64,000 bases of DNA from Bipolaris cookei (lineage: Eukaryota > Ascomycota > Dothideomycetes > Pleosporales > Pleosporaceae). Each line of letters opens with the position of its first letter. The stretch's first letter is position 1. Below the pieces are notes generated by a model. It was not told the DNA's origin. It searched no databases and worked only from the letters and a program-made list of their open reading frames with translations. Shown here piece after piece: positions 9,640 to 20,016 of the stretch. The DNA is taken from positions 173,159-237,158 of the forward strand of contig NRSV01000003.1 of assembly GCA_002286855.1 (NCBI GenBank), given 5' to 3'. The position numbers were made by a program, and so were the translations under genes.

Positions 9640-10694
9640 CTATGAATAAGATCGAAACAGTAGACGTTGCGTGGGCCTTCGTACGCGAAGTATACCGGCA
9701 CCATAGTCTTCCCTACTAGTCAATCACGTCCGACAGAGGCCCTCAATTTGCTAGTGCTCTTTAGAAACAGATCTGCTAGCTCCTTGGAATCCAACGGAAC
9801 TTATCAACAGCCTACCACCCTCAGACGGACGGAACAATGGAACGCGCTAATAGCGATAATGAAGCGACAGCTCGAATCTTCTGCAATTACGATCAATATA
9901 ACTGGGCGCAGCTTTGTTCACTTCTCAAACTTATGTTATACTCTGGTACGAACACCTCGATTGGGATATCACCTTTCTTTCTTTACCATGGCTACCACAA
10001 CTCGCCTTTTCCCCAGGCCCAAGAGATCATCCAAAATCAAGAAGTGGGAGAAGTAGCAAAAGAAATTGTTCGTACAATCTCTAATGCCTCAAACTGGGCG
10101 ATTTCTGCCACGACATATACGCAGCAGGAACAAGAACAACAAGCTAACAAAACCCGTGAGCCAGCACCCATCTACCAGGTGAGAGACTGACTATGGTTAG
10201 ATTTGAGAGACGTAGGGACGACTCGCCTAAGCAAGAGACTAGATTGGAAGTGTTGCAAATTTCAAATATCGTGCGTACGAGATCCCTACTGGATAGAACT
10301 GGTGGTACCATGGGAGATGAAGGCGTACCACGTTGATAAGCTACGCCCAGCAGCTAACGACCCATTACCATCCCAACAGGTGGACGACTCCAACTCAGCC
10401 GCTGTTATCGTACGAGACAATGATACTGGGGAGGAGCATCTCGAATGGCTAGTACAACGTATTACGGACGAAAGAATAAGACAAGGAAGTGTAGAATTCC
10501 TTGTTCATTGGGTTAACTACGAAGAATCTACCCTGGAACCAGCTGTACATATGGCAAGCACTGAGATACTACAGTCATGGCTTTCCACCGCCCAAGCTGT
10601 ACGACAACCAGGCGGTCATTTAAGAAGAGGCTGGCGCCAGCAGCTAGCCCTAGACACAGAGTTGTCAACAATCAAGCTCATCAAGCCGAGCTAA
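9640..10694 (+). pseudogene. Ty3/gypsy integrase C-terminal part with chromodomain, four nonsense codons
   Basis: One frame runs from about 9645 to the stop at 10692-10694 with only substitutions: TAG at 9717, 9762 and 9777 and TGA at 10188. It reads SDRGPQFASAL and AYHPQTDGTMER, the integrase core around its last catalytic residues, then a GPY-like stretch (WIELVVPWEMKAYHVDKLRP), then a chromodomain (HLEWLVQRITDERI ... FLVHWVNYEESTLEP, near 10435-10550). Chromodomain integrases target insertion to methylated-histone chromatin. The usual ESTWEP Trp is Leu here. No frameshift is seen, so point mutation alone inactivated it. Reverse transcriptase and gag are absent. Confidence 0.8.
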
Positions 10695-10784
10695 CGTAAT
10701 ATAGTAGTGATTAAGCCTATATAAGCTAGCGTATTACTATATCACGTTAGCTCGGCTTGATGAGCTTGATTGTTGACAACTCTG
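10657..10784. repeat. Long hairpin: about 52-bp inverted repeat around the gypsy stop codon
   Basis: Left arm 10657-10708 (CAGAGTTGTCAACAATCAAG...) and right arm 10732-10784 (...CTTGATTGTTGACAACTCTG) are near-perfect reverse complements with a 23-base loop. The left arm includes the last codons and stop of the chromodomain frame. Confidence 0.85.
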
Positions 10785-10906
10785 CCTAGATAAGTAGGGG
10801 GAATTGAACACGCTTCTAGCCAGCCTTCGTACGTCCCTCACCACCATGTCTAAAGACAAAAACAAGCTACAGTCGAACCTCAACTTATAGTAGAAGAGGA
10901 GGGCAT

Positions 10907-11102
10907 TGTGATGGGCTACTCTCCTTTGTCTGTACCAGAGGATTATACAACAAGGATGATCACGTGACTATAGACCACGTGGTATGTACGAACAATAAGT
11001 ACTTAGGATGGACACCCTAGCATTAGCTTTTCTCTCTATCTTTCTCCTTTGTACAATGGATCAATGCATACTTATTTCAGGCCTCTTGACTCATAACAAG
11101 CA
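10907..11102 (+). repeat. Putative gypsy LTR or solo LTR flanked by GGGCAT
   Basis: The segment starts TGTGATGGGC and ends CATAACAAGCA, contains a pyrimidine-rich CTTTTCTCTCTATCTTTCTCC stretch, and is preceded by a polypurine tract (TAGAAGAGGAGGG, 10891-10903). GGGCAT occurs directly before (10901-10906) and after (11103-11108) it. The purine tract suggests a 3' LTR, while the flanking repeat suggests a solo LTR; I cannot decide between them. Confidence 0.5.
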
Positions 11103-11108
11103 GGGCAT

Positions 11109-12050
11109 TGTACGGTAGAGGTAGTTTTGGTGGGATCTTGGCACAGGTGGGCCACTCAGCCTGCTGGGCCACTCAGCATACACCTACGTTGCTATTGTTG
11201 TTGTGCTGTGATGGTCGTGTAATAGTCGTGAAGCTGGTGGGGTCTTGGTACGGTGAGCGGTTCGTTATACTGAGCGGCTCGCTATACAAAGACGTTAGAT
11301 CTTTGCAACCTGAAAAGCAATGTTCTTCCAGGCACGGGCTATACTGTAGTACAAGCAAGGCAACTACAGCGAAGACTGCATCAGCGATAACTAGCAACTG
11401 TGTTTATGCTATGATTTTCACAGAGTCGCTCGTAACGATATAGGAAATGAGTATATGGCGCCAAGTGCGCATTCTAGTTCATTGGGCCTGAGTCGTAGCA
11501 ACCCACGCTGTTTAGATTTCGAGTCAAAGCAGGGATTTTACCGTGGGCTAAATAACTATGTAGGCTGCTGGCATATTCTATCAAAGTGGGATTGACTCTA
11601 TTGTTGTGACGGAATACGATGGCGATGCATGAATTTTGGATGTTCCTTCGTGTTTTGCCAGACGTTGCTCAATGCGTCCATGTGCAAAAAAACGGTGTGA
11701 CTGTTCTTGGTTAGTACATTGCTAGTTTGGCGTTAGCCCCGGTCCAACTACGTATTAGTCTGCCGCTTGGTGAGCTTGATGGATTTAGGTGGAGAGGACA
11801 TTCGTAAACTTTATTAGCGGGTTTTGGATATGTAACGTTGCAGTGGCAATAGACTGACATCATTCAGATCCTCCTTAGCAAACGAGCTTGGCCAAACTCG
11901 TGTGCACATGGGCCTCCAGGAGTCAGATTTCAAGGATCAAGTCATTGGTCGCGAAGAGCACAGGACCTCTATCCACCCGTCACTAAAAATACACTTTTAG
12001 GACCGAGGGATTATCACCACAACCTTGATGTGCACGTCCATACAATTTCG
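11109..12050. other. Non-coding transition between transposon block and gene space
   Basis: I see no gene here. 11109-11440 has short imperfect internal repeats (GGGCCACTCAGC twice near 11150-11180; GAGCGGTTCG/GAGCGGCTCG near 11257-11285) and may be further element remnant. The rest resembles ordinary intergenic DNA and probably includes the promoter of the secreted-protein gene. Confidence 0.5.
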
Positions 12051-12058
12051 TATATAAG
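12051..12058 (+). promoter_or_regulatory. TATA box of the small secreted protein gene
   Basis: TATATAAG lies 93 bases upstream of the ATG at 12151, a normal distance for a fungal promoter with a short leader. Confidence 0.55.
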
Positions 12059-12150
12059 CATTGGTGGTGACCTCCAAACACACAACCATACAACAGCTTG
12101 TTAACTCTAATCATAACCTTAATTCACTCTACACTCGCTCAAAATACACA

Positions 12151-12568
12151 ATGAAGTTTCTCGCCGCCGCCACACTCTTCGGCTTTGCTGCCGCCGCCGT
12201 CGAGACCGTCACTATCTCCAACTTCGTCTACGTCGGCGTCAATGGCTACCCCCAGATCTCCTTTAAACTTTCTGTTGATGGGGTGAGCTGCTCAGCTGAC
12301 CACTACACGGTTGGTGGACTGGGCTATGTATGCGATAAGCCTGAATGGACTTTCGATATTTTTGAGGAACAAGGTCGCGAGATTCGCTTGCACCACACTG
12401 TTGACGGGTACGTCAGAAATAAGAGTTCAAGATTTGATACGTAATTACTGACATGATATTAGGGTCACTCACACTGGTGATTTTGCTATTCGCCTGAACG
12501 GTCCCATCCCTACCGTACTCGACCAGATTGGTACCTCCACCGCTGACTTGGACAAAGTCACTTCGTAG
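12151..12568 (+). CDS. Small secreted protein, candidate effector, 120 aa
   Basis: Exons 12151-12407 and 12463-12568; the intron (GTACGT...TACTGACATGATATTAG, 55 nt) splits a Gly codon. The protein starts MKFLAAATLFGFAAAAV, a clear signal peptide with likely cleavage near residue 16. The mature part is about 104 residues with only two cysteines (47 and 61), enough for one disulfide. The pattern ISNFVYVGVNGYPQISFKL ... CDKPEWTFDIF ... TGDFAIRLNG suggests a small all-beta fold; it recalls the Alt a 1-like (AA1-like) family of Dothideomycetes, but that is a weak resemblance. It is the first gene beside the transposon block, about 1 kb from it, the kind of place where fungal effectors often lie. 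Start chosen because it gives the signal peptide and follows a TATA box; the function is unknown. Confidence 0.75.
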
Positions 12569-13061
12569 AATGCTATGAACTCTAGACATCATAATACAGT
12601 GAGAATTTACTATCCTTGGGCAACGTATTTTTTACCATGAGTTTTGAAAATAAGCCTTGCTAAAGGCAATTCGAGAGACAAGCCCTGTACTGCTGTCAAA
12701 TCGTTCCAGGCCTACATCTGTTTTGACGCCTCCATGCTCCCAGTAGGAGCAACTATATTAAAAGTCTCGATTTCACGATTGCAATAGCCGCTCAGACCAT
12801 GCTGAAGCGTATTGCGCTTCCGTGACATTGTGAGTTCGTAGCTCCTATCGGGACTCGCCCTGATTGGTCGGGTGTTTCGTCCGTTGCAGCCGAGCCTCAT
12901 AAGCAAGACAAACAGGGTCTTACTTTTTTTTTCTTACGCTGGACCGGACTACTGATCCTTGACACCGATATTTTCAGATGCGAATGATAACAGACGGTAA
13001 TTGTTAACGCAGATGTTTCACGGGTACTCTTTGTTAGCTGTCCGTAATTGAGACAGGTACA
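12569..13061. other. Intergenic region
   Basis: Non-coding stretch between the secreted-protein gene and the Zn2Cys6 regulator, in tandem. A T-rich tract near 12925-12940 is the only feature seen. Confidence 0.5.
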
Positions 13062-15363
13062 ATGCCCCCTTTACGGCCGCTTCTGCCAGCAGCACAAGGA
13101 TATCGGAGGAGCTCACCCGCGGCCCCGCCTTCAACCAAGCAGAAAGCACCGGCAGCATGCCAGAGTTGCCGTAAATCCAAAACAAAGGTCAACCACCTGT
13201 CATAATCTGCAAGCCATCCGCTTCAGAGCTAACAGTATTGTAGTGCGATGGCAGGACGCCTACGTGCACTGCTTGTATACGGCGTTCAACAATCTGCCAG
13301 TACACTCAGACAGAGACACGTCAGATCAGGCAAAGATATGCTCAACTGCAAAAGCAAGGATCTTCGCACGAGGAGCTTATCGGAATGATTAGGAGTATGC
13401 CAGAACACGATGTTGCCGAGATTGTCCGTCGCCTGAAAGCGGGTATGGATGCCGCATCAATAGTGAACTTCGTGAGGGATGGAAATCTGCTTATGCAACT
13501 CTCATTGACACCAGAGACTAGTCGTCGATATGAGTTCCCCTTGGTGACCGAGATGCCATACCACCTCTACATCGGAGGCAACCCGTATCTGGACTCTCTG
13601 TGTCATAGGCCCTTGTTCCCTCGTCCAACCAGTGGTAGCGAGGACTCAAGTCAGGAAACCGAAGTTCAAGGTGTCGAGAACGATAACCGGCGTGTAGTAG
13701 ACGATGACATCCATCATAGCGCGTACGAGCTGCCGTACCACACTGCGCAAATGGCTGAGCCATTGATGGAGAATGTTACCGCGGCACCGTGGACCAAGGT
13801 CATCTCGGATGATCACTTGTTCAGAAGACTCATTTCCTCCTACTTTTGTTACCCTCATCCTTGCGGTCCTTTCGTACACAAGGATCTATTCTTGGAGGAC
13901 ATGGCTGGGGGCCGGACTACCTTTTGCTCGCCATTACTGGTCAATGCTATGCTTGCAAATGCTTGTGTATGAACCACATACCATACTGAATACAGTACAA
14001 AGTTGACTTGAAGTAGCAAAGTTGCTCTACTATTCCAGATCGTTCCAAGGTATGGCTGCCAGAGTCTCTGACATATAGATTCATGGCCGAAGCAAGACGA
14101 TTGTGGGATTTGGAATCGTTGCCGGGGAGGAGCAAAATCCCGACCATACAGGCGGCGCTCATACTCAGCTACAATACGACAAATAACGGCTTAGACGAAA
14201 TCGGGACAATATATGCAAGACGTGCTTGTGAAATGAGCCAAGATCTGGGATTATTTGGACCCGACAAGTGGGGAACGGGCACAAAGATGGAGAAAGCTCG
14301 CCTCTTTACGGCCTGGGCGCTCTTTTCTTGGCAAGCCATGTTCGACTATTACTTTTTTCGTCGACCATACTTCAGCCAACCCCCGCAAATATCGTTGCCG
14401 GACCCGAGACTGCATCCTTCCTGGTATGGAGAAGTGCGGTTACAGTATCCTCGAGACCCACGACCAATTCCATTGTCGATTGGATATAAATTTTATTATG
14501 AGACAGCTCTACACAAGATCACAAATGACATAGGGTTGCTTTCGTTTGGAAAGCCCTCAGCGCAGCTGCTTACTCTCGATGAGCTTGCTGTAATTAAGAG
14601 GAAGCTTGATCAATGGAGGGATTTACTGCCTGATGTATTTCGGCCAGAGAAAGTTGTCCTGCCATCTCACTTGATGTTACAGTACGTGGCTTTGCTTTGT
14701 TTTTCATGATCTGTTACTGGCCCAGTGCGACATGGTTCTTGCCAAGAATCCTACTCACAACCATATCATGGCTTTAGTGCTAATTCGGTGTACAGTGTCC
14801 AGTATTGGCAAGTTGTAAAGACTATAGCGCAACTAATTGTGAAAGCTGAAAGCGTGGAAAGTTCCAAGGCGGCGGCCCTGTGGCCAGAAAAGACCCCCCA
14901 ATCATTCCTCAACGAATCTCGCATCATGCTCGAGACAGTCTCTTGCATTTACTACGCGCGACATGGGTTTGAGACTTACGATCCCTGGATTGCTTTCACA
15001 TTGACAATAATTGGCAACACTGTCATTGACGATCTTAAGGCAGGATCAAGCATAGATCCTCGTATTCTAGCATGCTACCGCTCCCTTCTGATTCTCTCAG
15101 CGCAAGGTCTAAGCAGCCAAAGTCTCCACTACCATAATGGTGCACTCCTCGCAGCCCAGCTCCAGAGCGCCATGAGTCCTCAGGACTTGCAGTTGGTTTG
15201 TACATATGTTAAAGTAGCGGGCATGAGCAAATTGGACCAGCTGCTAGTGGCAGAGCACCCTCAAAGCCATTGGCCCCTACCAGGCAAGGTTGCGATTGAT
15301 GAAGATCCGGAAAGAGTAAAATTGAATATGTTGCTGAAGGCTCATGAAGAAATTCAGCTTTAG
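13062..15363 (+). CDS. Zn2Cys6 binuclear-cluster transcription factor, 693 aa
   Basis: Exons 13062-13187, 13244-13966, 14017-14681 and 14796-15363; phases add up to 694 codons. The first intron interrupts the zinc cluster: spliced, it reads CQSCRKSKTKCDGRTPTCTA followed by C and six more residues to the last Cys (C33, 36, 43, 50, 53, 60; CX2CX6CX6CX2CX6C). A short coiled or linker region follows (IRQRYAQLQKQ). The middle part carries a fungal-trans-type regulatory domain (FCSPLLVNAMLANAC, YRFMAEARRLWDLE, YARRACEMSQDLGLFG). It should be a nuclear DNA-binding regulator of the GAL4 class, fungal_trans type as in NirA-like proteins. Target genes are unknown; neighbours give no cluster hint. The third intron is long (114 nt) and is the least certain junction. 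Confidence 0.85.
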
Positions 15364-16528
15364 CGGTGCCATGCGCGGAAAAGGAGATGTATACAACGTC
15401 ATAAGGGTAAAGAATTTGACTATGGCCTACGGACGTTGCAAGTCGGGGTCTTTAGCTAATGTATGTAATTTTGCTTTTGAGAAACATTTTGGGAAAGCTT
15501 TTAGAGTTAGAAATGCAAACTCTGTGTACACTGCTGGACAGGTTGCGTGCAGCGAGTGAATATCTGTCTTTAACCCACCCCGAATACCATTGACCCATTG
15601 TGGAACTCAGATCTTAATGACCTTGCTCGATGTTAGCATACGGTTGGGGAAATGTCATATGGGCTTAGACAAATGGTGTCCTTGATAGAAGACTTCACAA
15701 GCCAAAAGAAGAAGAAACACGTCGTCGCTCAACACGTTGAAGACGAAGCCCTGCTAGACAAGCCAAAACGATGCGAGAACAGGAAGCGTAGTGCCAACTA
15801 GTATCATGATTCCTTAGTTTATAAGGGGTAAACAGGTATGCTCCCGATGAAGGTGTTTCGTCTTCTCAATAGGTTGAGTTTAGTAGTGCCGACCATAAGA
15901 GAGATGTCACATTATGTATGAAATATATCTTAGTCGCAATAGAGGTTAGTAAACAGCACTAACAGCTTCATATCCTTAGCTCTAGAACTGAAATTATTAA
16001 CTCTAGGTACGGTTACACGATTGCCGTGTTGCATGATATGCAGACCAACTTCATATCTAGTGTACTACAAGCGAGCACACCCTTTGCTCTTATGTCCTCA
16101 TGAAGGGCCTTGGTTCGTCTTCGTGCCTTTTACCTTGGAGACTTACATTGCCATCACTATACAATCTCAAATATAGCTTCTTGTTGCAAATAAATGATGT
16201 AGCTCAAGTTGGTTGTATCGCCTCGGCGTATAGCGTATTAAATTATTTTGCTCAGAGAAGTATAGTAGGCTTCATCCTAATCTGGTAGAAAAAGAAAAAA
16301 AAATGCTAGTTCGAGCGACTACCGTAAGAAATATTGCTATGAATCTTACATCCAGCAATGGTTGCGTCTATTCAACGCCATTTGACACGGATTGTCCAAT
16401 AATAGATGGCATCATCTAGCATATTATTTCGACCAGTCTCAAGAAATCATAATGGAGCTATAAAGGTCGGTGAAAAGAGACTTGACGTCATGAAATCTAT
16501 TAATGCTGTTATCGTATCCCAGGTTCTT
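15364..16528. other. Convergent intergenic region
   Basis: The stretch between the transcription factor (plus) and the MFS gene (minus) should hold both 3' ends. It is AT-rich with no recognisable gene. Confidence 0.5.
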
Positions 16529-18889
16529 CTAAAACTTTTCCATCAAATTCTTTCTCACAGTCCACATTCTCGCTCTCTTACCGTATATATACATGGGAAT
16601 CGAAAAGAGCATACAGCCAAGTTGGATACCACCAATGGCCAAGAAGGTGTTTTTGCTCCCGCTGGACTCAAGCCAGTGTGGGAAAAAGAGTGAGAAGATG
16701 AAACCGTGCAGAACGTCTGAGCAATATATTAGTTTCTGCCAAAGATCATGCTGTGTAGAGCAGTAGGGTGAATGGCCATGACTTACTCTTTGAAAAGTTG
16801 AGAGTGACAAGTGCCTCGCCCGCATACATGCGATAACTGTCGACGACAAACGTAATAGCAGTAGTACTAGCCAGCGAGCAGCCGAAACTGATGACGCCGA
16901 AGAAAACGGTTGGTACAATCCACTTGTCCTTCTCTTCCGCGCTCCAGCCAAAGCCCATGAGTCCGATAACAGTACTGATGGCAATGGGGACGGCCATGAG
17001 GAGACGGAATTCCGGCTCATACACGCCATCGTTCTTGCGAGCCATGAAACGCACGACCAAATCAGAAACTCGACCTGCCACCGCTGTACCAAGGACACCA
17101 CCGATGAAAGGCGAGATGTAGACAAGACCAACTTGAAGTGGAGTGAAGTTGTACGAAGTATCCCTATAGATGTGTGCAACTGATTCGGACAAGACAATAA
17201 GCCAGCCGACTGCGAGCGCGTATACGAGCGAGGACCAGAGAACCGCGGGGTAGGCAAAGAGAATGAATGGTCGGATAGCTACACGAAGCCATTTGTCCTT
17301 GGCAAGACGGCCGTTCCATGGCTTGAGGGAATCGCGATATGATTTTGGCGGCGCATCACGATAGTAATCGGTGTAGTGGATAGAAAATTGTTCCGAAATT
17401 TGATCGCTCTCAGGAGCGGAGTCTGAGGTCGCATGTCCATCTTGAGCCCGAAGGTCCTGTTTCTCTGGATCTGCGTGAGGAGCTGGAGGAATATGGCCAA
17501 AGTAGTCGTGACCTTGGGTCTCTTTGGGAGTAGAACGGACGCTGATCTGGGAACGGGGCGTTGGCGGAGCGCTGGCTTGGCGTGTGCTTTCGTCGACTAC
17601 GCTCACATTATGTGTCTTCTCAGCGGGTTCCGGGTCGGCGAATCCGACGTGCACATTCTTGTTTCGCTTGACCGGGTGCTCAGTAGGCGACGCAAGTGGT
17701 GATGCCATAGGGGAATGGACCTGTGGTGTTGCCGCCACCGAAGCTGTCTGCTGTCCTTGCGCGGCTTCTGCGGCCTTCTTGTGGTGCAAGTGGGGCAGAT
17801 GAAAGTGACTATGGTGTTTACCAGGGCTCTGGCTGCGAGCACGAGTGTGCCTTTTGGGTGCTCTTGGTGCTCTGTCCCAAAAAGTCTCGGGCACAAAGAA
17901 AAAGATAAGGAAGAAGCAGAAACCGACAACAATTGACGTAATCCAGAAGACCCATCTCCATCCTAGCGATTGTACAATGACAGCGCTGACAAGTGGAATC
18001 AAGTTCTTTCCACCGAGCAGCAGCAAAGTGTATATGCCGAGGCGGTAGGCTCGCTCGTGGAGGAAGAAGATCTCGGCGATGGTGGCACTAGGCAGACATT
18101 CGACAGGAGAGACAGCAAAGCCCTGGACAATACGAGCAACGACCAGCGAGGCATAATTTGGCGACAGGGCACACCAGATTGAAGAAAGGGTAAATAGGAT
18201 GATTGCGCCCAGATAGACGGGTCTCTTTCCGTACAAGATGGCGGTGGGTGAGGCAACAACGCTGCCCAGACCGAGGCCCAGCATGTACAGGCCGGTTGTC
18301 AGAGCGACCTGTGGTATCGTCACGTCGTACGTCTCGGCCACGTTGTTGAAGCCGGCGGCGAGCAAGGGCGTCATGCCTCCTCCGACCATGCAGTAAAAGC
18401 CGAGGGAGAGCAATGCAAGGTCACGTCGTACTTGGTGCCAGTTGAGAGGGTCGTTTGCCGAGTCCTCGGGCTGGGGATCGAGGATAAAGCGGCCATCCTT
18501 AGTGCGCTTCTTCTCTGGCCGGCGTGAGCGCGAGGACTGGCGGGAGCCGTGTGAGATTGTGCGTTGGGGTTGTGGTCGTTGTGTGGTAGGCAGTGACGAG
18601 GTCGAGGTGCGGGCGTGGGCGTGCTGGAGACCCAGTGGCTCATTGCGATTGTGGGCGCGCGAAAGGAGGATGACGGAGCCTACAAATTGAATCGTGTCAG
18701 ATGGATTCCCGCGCACAGAGAATCGCATAGCAGAGGCATACCAGGCACTTCGTCAGTCTCGGGGTCGCTCAATATGCCCAGATTCCATCTACGTCGCGGC
18801 GCATCACTTTCTTGTGTGGCCACGGCTGTGGAAATGGCACCGTTTTCCTCGACCGTTTGCGTCTTGCGCCAGGGAGTAAACTTGACCAT
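16529..18889 (-). CDS. MFS transporter (DHA1-like drug:H+ antiporter type), 742 aa
   Basis: Exons on the minus strand: 18889-18742, 18679-16787, 16716-16529, 743 codons with stop. The N-terminal tail has the motif NDPLNW before the first helix, typical of fungal DHA1 transporters. Six helices follow, with YGKRPVYLGA after helix 2 as the MFS motif A counterpart and VPETFWDR closing the first half. Then comes an unusually long, charged cytoplasmic loop of roughly 190 residues (His-rich HSHFHLPHLHHKK, many Ser/Pro), and six more helices ending GKRARMWTVRKNLMEKF. It probably exports small organic molecules from the plasma membrane; the substrate cannot be told from sequence. The first intron (18680-18741) joins EVPG to SVILLSRAHN, the second (16717-16786) joins LNFSK to NVLHGF; both remake conserved stretches. 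Confidence 0.9.
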
Positions 18890-19016
18890 GGCAGGCCAGG
18901 ATGCAAAGGGAGTCTACAGAACGAGAGGAAGAGGGACCAAAAAAAGTAACTGGGCAGGACTATATGCTCCGGCCCAAGATTAGTTTACAGAGCACGCGTC
19001 TCACGCGGACCTTTTT

Positions 19017-19055
<39 letters not shown>

Positions 19056-19403
19056 CACTGACCCAACTCGATACAGACACACGGACGGGCATTGGGCTCA
19101 AGGATGGTGGGGAGGCGCGATAAGAACAGGTGACGGGCGTGTGGGGTGTCCATGTCCATGTCTGGGAGGACAGAGCAGGCATGTGGTCGGATTGCAGAGA
19201 GCTAAGAAGGCTAAGAAACGGGCATATCGCGGCTGGCAGTGCGAGGGCCGGCACAATGACGCACTGCCAAACCTCAGGTGACCGCGGATCCGCCTCGCAT
19301 ACGCTTCCCATTAGCTGTAGCCGCGCTCACCGTCTTGTCAGCCTCCTAGGGTCCAACTGTCCTGACACGAGCGCGCACCGCCACACTTGGGAACATGACT
19401 GCC

Positions 19404-19434
<31 letters not shown>

Positions 19435-20016
19435 GCCTACGCGACATCGATGGCTCTGCCCTGCAAATCCTCTGCTACTACTTGCCTGGCTCGCCGGGGC
19501 CGCGTCTGACTGTCGCCACATGCTCTGTGTCCTTGGATAGCCTGCATCTGCACCGTCTGCATCCACCACACTGCGCGGCTATTCCATCTTCACTACCCTA
19601 CACGTCGTTGTTTTGCGGCCCACCTCCCAAGCACAACATATCGTCATATCGCATGCCCAAACATTAGGCCTCATGTCGGTCTTTTGCGGCAGCACTACAT
19701 ATGCCCTGCTATTGCCGCCAATCTTGGGCTCACAGCGCATCTATCCATGTACTATACTCATGACTCGCTCGTGATCGTCCCTCCCCACATTTCTCGTCGT
19801 TATGGCAGAGTGCGGGCCACCATCTTGTCCTTGCCAACACTCCATACTTACATATACATGTCTAAGTATGTAGTACATATGCATGTTGATACTACTTACA
19901 TACACACATACTTACACAGACTCAACAGCGACTCATGCATACGCACTACCAACCAAGAAACAAGGCCTCGGCGCATACCTCAACGTCTTGGAATACGACA
20001 TTGTTCGACTTGCGCT
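18890..20016. other. Intergenic region with two microsatellites
   Basis: The upstream region of the MFS gene and downstream region of the AFG1-like gene. It contains an AC run of 35 bases (19018-19052, about 130 bp before the MFS ATG) and a CTA run of 31 bases (19404-19434). Pyrimidine-rich DNA near 20030-20110 lies inside the end of the next gene. No other gene is seen. Confidence 0.6.

Noticed and set aside
19395..19667. Leu-repeat frame over the CTA microsatellite
   Set aside because: The poly-Leu comes from the trinucleotide repeat; no other coding signal.
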